64,000 nucleotides of DNA, from the NCBI RefSeq assembly GCF_021026335.1, contig NZ_JAJNCY010000008.1, positions 1-64,000 on the forward strand, given 5' to 3'. The notes beneath the pieces are model-generated. The model had not been told where the DNA came from. It was given only the letters and a program-made list of their open reading frames with translations, and ran no database searches. This document shows, in pieces, positions 42,870 through 51,700 of the stretch (its first letter is position 1; every line of letters starts with the position of its first letter). The translations under genes were made by a program, and so were the position numbers. This DNA is from Rhizobium sp. C1 (GTDB taxonomy: Bacteria; Pseudomonadota; Alphaproteobacteria; Rhizobiales; Rhizobiaceae).

Positions 42870-44874
42870 CGCCGGCGCCGATCCTGTTCGGCCTGCGCGT
42901 TCGGTGCGCTACAGGCTGCTTGTGATCGCGCTCCTGCCGACGCTCGTTATCCTGCCGCTGCTTCTGGGCATCGCGGTCTATCGACTGAATGCCAGATTCG
43001 ACGCGGCCCTGACATCGAAGGTGCATGGCGATCTCACGATCGCGCATCAGTATCTGAGCCACATCCTGGAGAATTCCGGCGAACATGTCACCGCGCTCGG
43101 AGCTTCGGCACGGTTCAAGGAGGTCGTCGCAGACCCCGCGGCGCTGAAAGCGCTGCTTGTGCAAGCCAAGCCACGTCTCGAACTCGATTTCCTATACGTC
43201 ATCGACGGGCAAGGGAGAGTTATTGCCTCGGTGGACGATCTTGCCGCCGGACCCCTGAAGACAGACTGGCCGGTTATAGAAGCTGCCCTGCGCGGAACAC
43301 CCCGCACGGCCATCGATGTTTTGGACAGCGCCGACCTGCAGATGCTTTCACCGGATCTTGCGGCGCGGGCGCGGCTGCCGCTCGTGCCGACCGACAATGC
43401 CGTGCCGAGCCCGCGCACCGACGAGACCCGCGGAATGGTGATCCAGAGCGCCAGTCCGGTTGATCTGGGGGCAGCCGGCAAGGGCGTGCTGGTGGGTGGA
43501 ATACTGCTGAACCGGAATCTCGTGTTCATCGATACGATCAACGATCTCGTCTACCGATCTGCCAGCCTGCCCGAAGGCAGCAAGGGGACAGCCACGCTCT
43601 TCCTTGATGATGTGCGCATCAGCACCAATGTCCGGCTCTTTGAGGGGCAGCGCGCCCTTGGAACGCGCGTGTCGGCCGCTGTCCGCTCAGCGGTCTTGGA
43701 CAAGGGGAAGACCTGGCTCGACAGCGCTTTCGTCGTCAACGACTGGTACATATCGGCCTACGAACCGATCACCGACAGTTTCGGCAAACGGGTGGGCATG
43801 CTCTATGTCGGCTTTCTGCAGGCGCCCTTCACGGCTGCAAAATACCAAACCGCCTTCTTCATCATGGCGGCATTCTTCGTCATAGCCGCCTTGAGTGTTC
43901 CGATCTTTCTACGTTTGGCGCGGGGTATTTTCGAGCCCCTGGAGCGAGTGGACGCAACGATTGCAAGGGTGGAAAGCGGCGATCTCGGCGCACGTACCGG
44001 CGCTGTCGAGAGCCGGGACGAAATCGGGCGCGTGGCGGTTCATCTCGATGATCTCCTCGATCAGTTGCAACAACGGGATCAGGAGCTACGGCAATGGAAC
44101 GACGAACTGAACCTGCGCGTCGATGAACGGACACAGGAGTTGCAGCTCGCCAACCGACAGCTGGAGGCCACCACGAAGCAGCTCGTCATGTCGGAAAAGC
44201 TTGCCGCGATCGGGGAGATCACAGCGGGCGTGGCGCATGAAATCAATAACCCGATCGCCGTCATGCAGGGCAATCTGGATGTCATCCGCTCGGTCGTCGG
44301 AGAAAAGGCGGATCTGGCGAAGGTCGAGTTCAGACTGATCGACGAGCAGATCCAGCGGATCAACCAGATTGTCACGAAGCTCCTGCAGTTTGCCAAGCCG
44401 GAGGAGTTTGCCGGGTTCGTCGATCGCCATGCACCCGGTCAGGCGGTCGCAGATTGCATGCCGCTCGTACAACATCTGCTGAGCAAGGCTGCAATCGAGG
44501 TCAGCCTTGAAAACACGGCCGAGCGACTGATCCTGATGAACCGCACGGAGCTGCAGCAGGTCGTCGTGAACCTGATCGTCAACGCCATTCACGCCATGCC
44601 GGACGGCGGCAAGCTCACCATCGAAACCGTTGACCGGACATGGGACGAGCGACCGGGTGTCGCGATCATCGTCACGGATACCGGGATCGGAATTGATCCG
44701 GACATGCAGACGCGGGTCTTTGATCCGTTCTTCACCAACAAGCAGCAGGCTGGCACCGGGCTAGGGCTTTCCATCAGTCAGACACTGGTGACGCGCCAAG
44801 GCGGCAGGATCGCGGTCGAGAGCGCGCCAGACGAAGGCGCGAGATTTACTATCTGGTTGCCTGAAGCGGACTGA
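42862..44874 (+). CDS. Sensor histidine kinase with periplasmic CACHE-like domain
   Basis: 670 residues. Helix 1 is at about 15-35 (LLVIALLPTLVILPLLLGI), then a ~290-residue periplasmic sensor of the double-CACHE kind (VHGDLTIAHQYL...; MLYVGFLQAPF near its end), and helix 2 at about 333-352 (FFIMAAFFVIAALSVPIFL). HAMP follows (LERVDATIARVESGDLG), then a coiled coil, HisKA with ITAGVAHEINNPIAVMQG (about 453-470) and HATPase with NLIVNAIHAMPDGG, VTDTGIGI and GTGLGLSIS. CACHE sensors commonly bind carboxylic acids or amino acids, which fits a transporter gene downstream. Cognate to the NtrC-type regulator. Confidence 0.92.
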   Translation: MFDAGADPVRPARSVRYRLLVIALLPTLVILPLLLGIAVYRLNARFDAALTSKVHGDLTIAHQYLSHILENSGEHVTALGASARFKEVVADPAALKALLVQAKPRLELDFLYVIDGQGRVIASVDDLAAGPLKTDWPVIEAALRGTPRTAIDVLDSADLQMLSPDLAARARLPLVPTDNAVPSPRTDETRGMVIQSASPVDLGAAGKGVLVGGILLNRNLVFIDTINDLVYRSASLPEGSKGTATLFLDDVRISTNVRLFEGQRALGTRVSAAVRSAVLDKGKTWLDSAFVVNDWYISAYEPITDSFGKRVGMLYVGFLQAPFTAAKYQTAFFIMAAFFVIAALSVPIFLRLARGIFEPLERVDATIARVESGDLGARTGAVESRDEIGRVAVHLDDLLDQLQQRDQELRQWNDELNLRVDERTQELQLANRQLEATTKQLVMSEKLAAIGEITAGVAHEINNPIAVMQGNLDVIRSVVGEKADLAKVEFRLIDEQIQRINQIVTKLLQFAKPEEFAGFVDRHAPGQAVADCMPLVQHLLSKAAIEVSLENTAERLILMNRTELQQVVVNLIVNAIHAMPDGGKLTIETVDRTWDERPGVAIIVTDTGIGIDPDMQTRVFDPFFTNKQQAGTGLGLSISQTLVTRQGGRIAVESAPDEGARFTIWLPEAD

Positions 44875-44876
44875 CC

Positions 44877-44912
44877 GGACAATTCGTCCCTTAACAAAAG
44901 ACAAGTTGTCCC
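44877..44912. promoter_or_regulatory. Tandem inverted repeats, probable enhancer sites for the NtrC-type regulator
   Basis: GGACAATTCGTCC (44877-44889) and GACAAGTTGTC (44900-44910) are related dyads; written in the same sense they read GGGACgAATTGTCC and GGGACaACTTGTC. Centres are about 22 bp apart, two helical turns, as for cooperative NtrC-family binding, and lie 60-90 bp upstream of the -24/-12 promoter. Confidence 0.7.
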
Positions 44913-44962
44913 GATTTTGCGGCATCTTCTGCCAACGCTTTGAATTTCCCAACGCATTTTAC

Positions 44963-44978
44963 TGGCATGCCCCTTGCT
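44963..44978 (+). promoter_or_regulatory. Sigma-54 (-24/-12) promoter
   Basis: TGGCATGCCCCTTGCT matches the sigma-54 consensus TGGCACG-N4-TTGCW, with GG (44964) and GC (44976) exactly 12 bases apart. It lies about 134 bases before the MFS transporter start at 45112, downstream of the two enhancer-like dyads and of the sigma-54 regulator genes. Confidence 0.82.
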
Positions 44979-45111
44979 TACGAAAAAAGGGGGACGTTCC
45001 GGCGAACAGCCATCAAGAGGAGGTGGCTGTTTTTGCTGCAAGGTGGCCGGACCGGTCCCGCAGGCAACAGACATCGCATTCCGAAACGGGATGCGCTGCG
45101 GAGGAGAAATC

Positions 45112-46767
45112 ATGACAGTCACCACCGACAACGGGTCCGGGGTCTATTCCGCCGGAATTCTCGACAGGGAGCGCATCGTTGCGCAGCCCGGCTTCAATCG
45201 CTGGCTGGTTCCGCCGGCGGCACTCGCGATCCATCTTTGCATTGGCATGGCTTATGGCTTCAGCGTGTTCTGGCTTCCATTGTCGAATGCACTGGGCGCC
45301 AACACGCCCGAGGCTTGCAAGACCATGTCGCTGGCGAGTGCGCTTTTCACAACGCAATGCAATTGGCGCGTCGCCGATCTCGGCTGGATCTACACGCTCT
45401 TCTTCGTTCTGCTGGGTTCGTCTGCTGCCATCTGGGGCGGGTGGCTTGAGCGTGCCGGCCCCCGCAAGGCAGGCGTCGTATCCGCGATCTGCTGGTGCGG
45501 CGGCATCGCCATCGCGGCCTTCGGCGTCATGATGCACCAGCTCTGGATGATGTGGATCGGCGCGGGTGTCATCGGCGGTGTGGGCCTCGGGCTCGGCTAT
45601 ATCTCGCCGGTCTCCACGCTGATCAAGTGGTTTCCTGATCGGCGCGGCATGGCGACCGGCATGGCCATCATGGGCTTTGGCGGCGGCGCAATGATCGGCG
45701 CACCGCTGGCCGACATGCTGATGAAGACCTTCAAGGGGCCCGATTCCGTCGGTGTCTGGCAGACCTTCCTGATCATGGCCGCGATCTATTTCGTCTTCAT
45801 GATGGGCGGCGCCTTCGGCTATCGCATACCGCCGCTTGGCTGGAGGCCTGAAGGCTGGACGCCTCCGGTTGCCAGCGCCAAGCCCACCATGATCACTGCG
45901 CATCACGTCCACCTGCGCGATGCCCACAAGACGGCGCAGTTCTGGCTGATCTGGGCGGTTCTCTGCCTCAACGTTTCTGCGGGCATCGGCGTGATCGGCA
46001 TGGCATCGCCCATGCTGCAGGAAATCTTCGGAGGCCGCCTGATCGGCCATCCGGAGATCAGCTTCACCGCGCTGAGCCCCGAGCAGAAGACGGCGATTGC
46101 GGCGATTGCGGCGGGCTTTGCCGGCCTGATATCGCTCTTCAACATCGGAGGCCGCTTCTTCTGGGCGTCGCTGTCCGACAAGATCGGCCGAAAGAACACC
46201 TATTATACGTTCTTCATTCTCGGTATCGTTCTCTACACGCTTGCCCCGACCGCCGCACATATGGGCAACCAGCTGCTCTTCGTTGGCATCTTCTGTATCA
46301 TCCTGTCCATGTATGGCGGTGGTTTCGCCACTGTACCGGCCTATCTTGCCGATATTTTCGGAACACAGTTCGTGGGCGCAATCCATGGCCGGCTGCTGAC
46401 GGCATGGGCGACGGCCGGCATTATCGGGCCGGTCGTGGTGAACTATATCCGCGAGTTCCAGATTTCCGCCGGCATTCCGCGTGATCAGGTCTATGACTTC
46501 ACGATGTATATCCTGGCGGGCATGTTGGCGCTCGGGCTTGTGGCGAATGCGCTCGTGAGACCGCTCTCTGAAAAATGGTACATGTCGCAGGAAGAGGTTG
46601 CCGCGATGCAGGCGAAGACTGCGGCGGCGAACGCCGGCCCAACGGGCTCGTTCGGCATTGGCAAGGGCGGATTGGACGGCAAGGCGCTTGCCGCCTGGGC
46701 TGTGGTGGGAATTCCGATCGTCTGGGGCGTGTGGATCACGCTTCAGAAAACCGCCGCGCTTTTCTAA
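45112..46767 (+). CDS. OFA-family MFS transporter (oxalate/formate antiporter-like)
   Basis: About 551 residues from ATG 45112, with GGAGGAG upstream. Twelve or so membrane helices, beginning LVPPAALAIHLCIGMAYGFSVF (split). OFA features include a large first loop with paired cysteines (TPEACKTM; TTQCNWRV), GVGLGLGYISPVSTLIKWFPDRRGMATG (split; about 158-185) and SLFNIGGRFFWASLSDKIGRKNTYY (split; about 342-366). Family members exchange small monocarboxylates or dicarboxylates (oxalate, formate, lactate, pyruvate). Expression should depend on sigma-54 and the two-component system upstream. The last ~60 residues include a further hydrophobic helix. Substrate unknown. Confidence 0.88.
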   Translation: MTVTTDNGSGVYSAGILDRERIVAQPGFNRWLVPPAALAIHLCIGMAYGFSVFWLPLSNALGANTPEACKTMSLASALFTTQCNWRVADLGWIYTLFFVLLGSSAAIWGGWLERAGPRKAGVVSAICWCGGIAIAAFGVMMHQLWMMWIGAGVIGGVGLGLGYISPVSTLIKWFPDRRGMATGMAIMGFGGGAMIGAPLADMLMKTFKGPDSVGVWQTFLIMAAIYFVFMMGGAFGYRIPPLGWRPEGWTPPVASAKPTMITAHHVHLRDAHKTAQFWLIWAVLCLNVSAGIGVIGMASPMLQEIFGGRLIGHPEISFTALSPEQKTAIAAIAAGFAGLISLFNIGGRFFWASLSDKIGRKNTYYTFFILGIVLYTLAPTAAHMGNQLLFVGIFCIILSMYGGGFATVPAYLADIFGTQFVGAIHGRLLTAWATAGIIGPVVVNYIREFQISAGIPRDQVYDFTMYILAGMLALGLVANALVRPLSEKWYMSQEEVAAMQAKTAAANAGPTGSFGIGKGGLDGKALAAWAVVGIPIVWGVWITLQKTAALF

Positions 46768-47044
46768 TTCGCCATACAGCAAGACGAAGCAGAGGTTCCG
46801 GCATTGCCGGGGCCTCATCCCACCCGCGGGTGGCGTCGACTTAACGGTTGGAATGGCCCTGTAAAGTTAACGGTGAGACGGTCTGCGGGAGGATTCTGGT
46901 GCTGAGATTTGTTCACAGGCCAGCGATGGTTGCTCACGCGACACTGTCCCTGCATCGCAGCCGATCTGAATTGCACTGGAATGGCCGCCGGGATTCGTCC
47001 GCTGCCAGCAATCTCGCGTCGTCAGTGCATGCGGCATGCTACGG
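46768..47044. other. Intergenic region between convergent genes
   Basis: Nothing coding is recognised. It holds an imperfect hairpin (GAGG-CCGGC/GCCGG-CCTC, 46792-46816), a 14-bp palindrome CCACCCGCGGGTGG (about 46821-46834), and two copies of TTAACGGT (46845 and 46867). The first hairpin may help end the transporter transcript. Confidence 0.4.
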
Positions 47045-47767
47045 TCAGACCAACGGCGATTTTACAGCCGTACTGTCGAAAGCCTTGGTCTCAAGCCAGC
47101 GGCGGCGGGAGGCATTGAGGTGGCGGTGCATCTCGGCCTGCGCCAGAAGCGGATCTCGCGCACTGAGCGCGTCGAATATGGCATGATGTTCCTGAAGGGC
47201 GAGCGACCACGATTTGCCGCCGCCGAAGCGTTCCTGCAGGCGCTTGGCGATGGGATTGTGGCGTTCCTCGAACAGCCCGGCGACGAGCTTTTCGATGACC
47301 GAATTGCCTGTCTGGCGCGCAATGCACAGGTGAAAGGCCTTGTCCTGTTCGAGCGGGATCTGGCCGGAGGCAATCGTCTCAGCCATCTGCGAAAGCATCT
47401 GCTGTAAATCCGCAAGCGCCTCTTCGGTGATCCGGCTCGCAGCCAGGAGAACCGCGCTCCCCTCGACCATGGAGCGGGCCTGCATCAGCTCGGACGGGCT
47501 TTCACCGTAAATGGAGGACATCCCGCCATCTCGCGGTGTGTCGGCCGTCAGATAAATGCCTGATCCACCGCGAATTTCGACCGTTCCCTCGATTTCAAGC
47601 GCAATCAGCGCCTCGCGCAGCGAGGGCCGCGAAACGCCGAGTTCCTGTGCGAGATCGCGTTCGCTTGGCAGGCGCGCTCCGGCCTTCAGCCCCTTCGCGC
47701 CGATGGACTGCCTGATCTTGTCGGCAACCTGCTGGTAAAGCCGCCGCGGTTCTTCGATTTTGCTCAT
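47045..47767 (-). CDS. FadR-subfamily GntR regulator of the sugar operon
   Basis: About 240 residues from ATG 47767, with GGAAGG 8 bases upstream; GTG 47773 is less well placed. The winged helix at about 12-78 contains LPSERDLAQELGVSRPSLREALIALEIEG (split), the GntR recognition region. The C-terminal FCD all-helical domain (about 95-230) has metal-type histidines in FHLCIARQTGN and LQEHHAIFDAL. Divergent from the sugar importer genes. Two inverse copies of ATTGGTCAAGCCAAT flank the intergenic region, one near each gene, and are the likely operators. Probably a repressor relieved by a pathway sugar acid. Confidence 0.9.
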   Translation of the reverse strand: MSKIEEPRRLYQQVADKIRQSIGAKGLKAGARLPSERDLAQELGVSRPSLREALIALEIEGTVEIRGGSGIYLTADTPRDGGMSSIYGESPSELMQARSMVEGSAVLLAASRITEEALADLQQMLSQMAETIASGQIPLEQDKAFHLCIARQTGNSVIEKLVAGLFEERHNPIAKRLQERFGGGKSWSLALQEHHAIFDALSARDPLLAQAEMHRHLNASRRRWLETKAFDSTAVKSPLV

Positions 47768-47792
47768 GCCCACATCCTTCCCTTTTTCCGAT

Positions 47793-47807
47793 ATTGGTCA
47801 AGCCAAT
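47793..47807. promoter_or_regulatory. GntR/FadR-type operator 1
   Basis: ATTGGTCAAGCCAAT is an inverted repeat (ATTGG...CCAAT) of the FadR-family TGGT/ACCA type, 26 bases upstream of the regulator start. Operator 2 (47922-47936) is its exact reverse complement. Confidence 0.75.
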
Positions 47808-47921
47808 GTTTTGGTCTGCCAGAAACTCAAAGGGCGCTATTGTTATTTTATCCATATTAATCAGAATTTTAACGGATATTTTCCAAAGGTTGCTGCCGCC
47901 CAAATCACTCTCAAATCGAGA

Positions 47922-47936
47922 ATTGGCTTGACCAAT
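47922..47936. promoter_or_regulatory. GntR/FadR-type operator 2
   Basis: ATTGGCTTGACCAAT is the reverse complement of operator 1 and lies 78 bases before the sugar ABC ATPase gene. The two sites are 129 bp apart centre to centre, so one regulator could control both divergent promoters. The rest of 47768-48013 is AT-rich and holds no gene. Confidence 0.75.
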
Positions 47937-48013
47937 TTTCGATGCGTCGCTATTTCTTGCCGCCATGAGGCCGTGAGGAGCTGCGCCAGTCGCAGAACGG
48001 TTTGAGAGGAAAT

Positions 48014-49591
48014 ATGATGGAAACGTCGTCCGGCGCAAGCTCTGTAGCTGGCGCTCCCGCTGCGCAAAGCCCGGCGGAAGAAACCTTGTTGAGCCTCTCG
48101 GGTATCCGCAAGGAATTTCCCGGTGTGATCGCGCTCGATGACGTTCATTTCAACCTTCGCCGCGGTGAGGTTCATGCGATCTGCGGCGAAAACGGCGCAG
48201 GGAAATCGACGCTGATGAAGATCATCAGCGGGGTTTACCAGCCGACCGCCGGCACCATCCGCTACAAGAACGAAGAGGTGCGCTATGCCTCGCCGCGCGA
48301 ATCCGAAGCGGCCGGCATCGCCATCATCCATCAGGAGCTCAATCTCGTTCCGCATCTGACGGTGGCCGAAAACATTTTCCTGTCACGCGAGCCGAGACGC
48401 GGCCCGATGGTGGACCGGCGCAAGCTGAAGGCCGGCGCAAAAGCCTGTCTCGACCGTTTGGGCGTCGATATCGATCCCGATGCGCAGGTGCTGCGTCTTT
48501 CGGTGGCGCAGCGCCAGATGGTGGAAATCGCCAAGGCGCTGTCGCTGAATGCCGAAGTCATCATCATGGATGAGCCCACGTCGTCGCTGACCGAACAGGA
48601 GGCGAACCTCCTCTTTCGCGTCATCCGCGAACTCCGCGCCAAGGGCGTTGGCATTGTCTATATCTCGCATCGTCTGGATGAAATGGCGCAGATCGTCGAC
48701 CGCGTCACCATTCTGCGCGACGGCCGCTTCGTGTCCAGCCACGACTTTGCAGCCATAACCGTCAACGACATCGTCGCCCGCATGGTCGGGCGTTCGCTGG
48801 ATGAGAAATTCCCCGAAAGGGTTTCCGTTCCGACCAATGAACCGATCCTTCGGGTCAAGGGCCTGACGCGGGCAGGGGTGTTTTCCGACATCACCTTCGA
48901 TCTCATGCGCGGCGAAATTCTCGGCTTTGCCGGCCTCATGGGCGCCGGCAGAACCGAAGTGGCCCGCTCGATCTTCGGAGCGGAGCCAGCGGAAGCCGGC
49001 ACCATAGAGTTCAACGGGCGCGAACTGACGATCCGCTCGCCGCAGGACGCGATTGCGGAAGGCATTTCCTATCTTTCTGAAGACCGCAAGAGCCAGGGCC
49101 TGGCCATCAAGATGTCGGTGGCGGCCAATCTTCTGCTCGCCAACATGGGCGCCGTCGCCAACCGTTTCGGCATTATCGACCGCCGCCAGCACAAGGACCG
49201 GGCGGCCCATTATGTCGATCTGCTCGGCATCAAGACGCCGTCGCTCGACCAGACGGTCAGCCGCCTGTCGGGCGGCAACCAGCAGAAGATCATCATCGGA
49301 AAATGGCTGTTCCGCAATTCCCACCTGCTGTTCTTCGACGAGCCGACACGCGGCATCGATGTCGGCGCGAAATACGCCATCTACAAGATCATGGACGAGC
49401 TTGCCTCCAGGGGCATCGGCGTCGTGCTGATCAGCTCGGAGCTTCCGGAAATCCTTGGCATGACCGACCGCGTGGCGGTGTTCCATGCCGGCAGGATCGC
49501 CAAGATCCTCGATACCCGGGCGACCAATCAGGAAGAGATCATGTTTTACGCCTCCGGACAGGATGCGCAGCACAAGGGAATGCAGCAATGA
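48014..49591 (+). CDS. Sugar ABC importer ATPase (RbsA/MglA type)
   Basis: About 525 residues from ATG 48014 (AGAGGA upstream), with two fused ATPase domains. The first has GENGAGKST (about 62-70), LSVAQRQMVEIAKAL and IIMDEPTSSL. The second is degenerate at Walker A (GLMGAGRTE), as usual in this family, but has LSGGNQQKIIIGKWL and FFDEPTRGIDVG. It powers import by the permease encoded next (ATGA overlap). First gene of the putative L-galactose operon. Confidence 0.93.
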   Translation: MMETSSGASSVAGAPAAQSPAEETLLSLSGIRKEFPGVIALDDVHFNLRRGEVHAICGENGAGKSTLMKIISGVYQPTAGTIRYKNEEVRYASPRESEAAGIAIIHQELNLVPHLTVAENIFLSREPRRGPMVDRRKLKAGAKACLDRLGVDIDPDAQVLRLSVAQRQMVEIAKALSLNAEVIIMDEPTSSLTEQEANLLFRVIRELRAKGVGIVYISHRLDEMAQIVDRVTILRDGRFVSSHDFAAITVNDIVARMVGRSLDEKFPERVSVPTNEPILRVKGLTRAGVFSDITFDLMRGEILGFAGLMGAGRTEVARSIFGAEPAEAGTIEFNGRELTIRSPQDAIAEGISYLSEDRKSQGLAIKMSVAANLLLANMGAVANRFGIIDRRQHKDRAAHYVDLLGIKTPSLDQTVSRLSGGNQQKIIIGKWLFRNSHLLFFDEPTRGIDVGAKYAIYKIMDELASRGIGVVLISSELPEILGMTDRVAVFHAGRIAKILDTRATNQEEIMFYASGQDAQHKGMQQ

Positions 49592-50604
49592 GTGAGACCG
49601 GGAAAATGTCCTCCCGTATGAGCGACCGCCAGAAGGATCTGGTGCAGAAATTTGCCGCGCTCGGCAGCCTTGTTGCGCTGACTGCCGTCTTCTCTCTGAC
49701 GAGCAACGCCTTCTTCAGCATCGACAATGCGATGACGATTGCCTTGCAGGTCACCTCCATCGGCCTTCTGGGCATCGGGGCGACCTGCGTCATCATCACC
49801 GGCGGCATCGACCTGTCCGTCGGCTCGGTCTTGGCGCTGAGTGGCGTGGTCGCGGCGATTGCTGTCAAGGAATATGATTTCCCGATCTGGCTCGCCATGG
49901 TGGCGGGCATCCTGACGGGAACCATCTGTGGTCTGCTGAACGGCATCGCCGTGACGCGGCTCAAGCTGCCGCCCTTCATTGCAACGCTCGGCATGATGCT
50001 GATCGCTCGCGGCTTTGCCTTGCAGATCACCGGCGCGCGTGCCGTGTCGGGCCTGGGCGACGCCTTCGGCGAACTCGGCAATGGCTCGCTCTTCCGCATC
50101 GAAAGCATCGGCGCCGATGGGTTCCCGAACGTGACGTTTCCGGGCATTCCCTATCCGGTCATCCTGATGGTCGTGATCGCGATTGCCGTCTCCTATATGC
50201 TCAACCGCTCGGTTCTCGGTCGTCATATCTACGCGGTCGGTTCGAATGCGGATGCGGCGCGGCTCTCCGGCGTCAATGTCGATCGCGTCACCATCTTCAC
50301 GTATATTCTGTCGGGGGCGCTCGCCGGCCTGACGGGCTGTGTGCTGATGTCCCGCCTCGTCACCGGTCAGCCGAACGAAGGCGTGATGTACGAACTCGAC
50401 GCCATTGCCAGCGCGGTCATCGGCGGGACGTCGCTGATCGGGGGCGTGGGCACGATCTCGGGCACGGCCATCGGTGCCTTCGTCATCGGCATCCTGCGCA
50501 ACGGCCTCAACATGAACGGCGTCTCCGCCTTCATCCAGCAAATCATCATCGGTTTCGTCATTCTCGGCACCGTGTGGATCGATCAGCTGCGCAACCGTCG
50601 CTGA
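49588..50604 (+). CDS. Sugar ABC importer permease (RbsC type)
   Basis: 338 residues from ATG 49588, overlapping the ATPase gene by 4 bases. About nine to ten membrane helices. Family signatures: VIITGGIDLSVGSVLALSGV (about 70-89), the cytoplasmic loop VLGRHIYAVGSNADAARLSGV (split; about 207-227), and IASAVIGGTSLIGGVGTISGT (split; near 270-290), the ATPase-coupling region. It transports the substrate delivered by the periplasmic protein encoded downstream. Confidence 0.93.
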   Translation: MSETGKMSSRMSDRQKDLVQKFAALGSLVALTAVFSLTSNAFFSIDNAMTIALQVTSIGLLGIGATCVIITGGIDLSVGSVLALSGVVAAIAVKEYDFPIWLAMVAGILTGTICGLLNGIAVTRLKLPPFIATLGMMLIARGFALQITGARAVSGLGDAFGELGNGSLFRIESIGADGFPNVTFPGIPYPVILMVVIAIAVSYMLNRSVLGRHIYAVGSNADAARLSGVNVDRVTIFTYILSGALAGLTGCVLMSRLVTGQPNEGVMYELDAIASAVIGGTSLIGGVGTISGTAIGAFVIGILRNGLNMNGVSAFIQQIIIGFVILGTVWIDQLRNRR

Positions 50605-50616
50605 TCGTTGAATAAT

Positions 50617-50635
50617 TCGGCCCAAGGGGGGCCGA
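50617..50635 (+). promoter_or_regulatory. Intercistronic stem-loop before the binding-protein gene
   Basis: TCGGCCC (50617-50623) pairs perfectly with GGGCCGA (50629-50635) around a 5-base loop, 13 bases after the permease stop and 66 before the binding-protein start. It could protect the downstream mRNA and raise binding-protein levels. There is no T-run, so full termination is unlikely. Confidence 0.5.
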
Positions 50636-50701
50636 TCAATCGAGGAGCGGCGGTCGCTCCTTGTCTCAACCGGCTACCAAGCCACCTACTGGGAGGAATA
50701 C

Positions 50702-51646
50702 ATGAAGAAGATCGTGTTCGCCGCTTTGGCAACCGCAGCCGCGTTCTGGGTCGCACCGGCCAACGCCGCCGACGAAATCGCCGTCATCGTCAAGACGGTG
50801 AACTCCAACTACTGGCAGAACGTCCAGAAGGGCGCAGATGCTGCGATCAAGAAGACAAACGGCAAGTACACCATGACATTCCAGGGCCCGGCATCGGAGT
50901 CCGCGATTGCCGACGAAGTGAACATGGTCGAGAACGCCGTGAACCGCAAGGTGGCCGGCATCGTGCTCGCGCCGTCCGATCCGGACGCTCTGGTTCCTGC
51001 CGTCAAGAAGGCGTGGGAAGCCCATATCCCGGTCGTGATCATCGACTCCATGCTCAACAAGGACGCCGACAAGTATTACCAGGCGTTCCTGTCGACCGAC
51101 AACAAGAAGGCCGGTGAACTGGCCGCTCAGGCGATGATCGACAAGGTCGGTCAGGAAGGCAAGGTTGCCGTCATGTCCTACGTGGCAGGTGCCGGTTCTG
51201 AAATCGGCCGCGTCGGCGGCTTCGTCGACTATCTGAAGGCGCATTCCAAGCTTCAGGTCGTCGGTCCGTTCTACTCGCAGTCCCAGATGGCGACCGCTCT
51301 CAACCAGACGACCGACGTGCTCGCCGCCAACCCGGACCTGAAGGGCATTTTCGGCGCCAATGAGCCGACCGCCATCGGCATGGGCCGCGCCATCGTGCAG
51401 GCCGGCAAGGCTGGCAAGATCGTCGCCATCGGCTTTGACGGCAATACCGACCTGCAGAACTTCGTCAAGGACGGCACGCTGAATGCCATCGTCGTGCAGA
51501 GCTCCTACCAGATGGGCGAAAAGGGCATCGAAACGCTCGAAAAGGTCCTGAAGAAGGAAAAGGTCGAGAAGTTCATCGATACGGGTGTGGTCCTTGTTAC
51601 CAAGGAAAACATCGACAAGCCGGAAGCCAAGAACGTTCTCTACTGA
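50702..51646 (+). CDS. Sugar ABC importer substrate-binding protein (RbsB type)
   Basis: 314 residues from ATG 50702 with GGGAGGAA upstream. The signal peptide is KKIVFAALATAAAFWVAPANA (split), cleaved near residue 22. The mature protein has the periplasmic-binding-protein fold of group I: EIAVIVKTVNSNYWQNVQKGA (split), IVLAPSDPDALVPAVKKA and later LKGIFGANEPTAIGMGRA, with likely ligand-contacting aromatic and polar residues in these loops. Pathway context points to L-galactose or a related 6-deoxy sugar (L-fucose). It is separated from the aldo-keto reductase gene by a strong hairpin. Confidence 0.92.
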   Translation: MKKIVFAALATAAAFWVAPANAADEIAVIVKTVNSNYWQNVQKGADAAIKKTNGKYTMTFQGPASESAIADEVNMVENAVNRKVAGIVLAPSDPDALVPAVKKAWEAHIPVVIIDSMLNKDADKYYQAFLSTDNKKAGELAAQAMIDKVGQEGKVAVMSYVAGAGSEIGRVGGFVDYLKAHSKLQVVGPFYSQSQMATALNQTTDVLAANPDLKGIFGANEPTAIGMGRAIVQAGKAGKIVAIGFDGNTDLQNFVKDGTLNAIVVQSSYQMGEKGIETLEKVLKKEKVEKFIDTGVVLVTKENIDKPEAKNVLY

Positions 51647-51656
51647 GCAGCATTGC

Positions 51657-51688
51657 GCGCGCCGGGCTCGTCCGGCGCGCGTTCTTCT
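51657..51688 (+). terminator. Strong hairpin after the binding-protein gene (partial terminator)
   Basis: GCGCGCCGG (51657-51665) pairs with CCGGCGCGC (51672-51680), followed by GTTCTTCT. It lies 11 bases past the binding-protein stop and just before the ribosome site of the next gene. It probably lowers expression of the enzyme genes relative to the transporter. Confidence 0.6.
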
Positions 51689-51700
51689 CCCCGAGGATTG

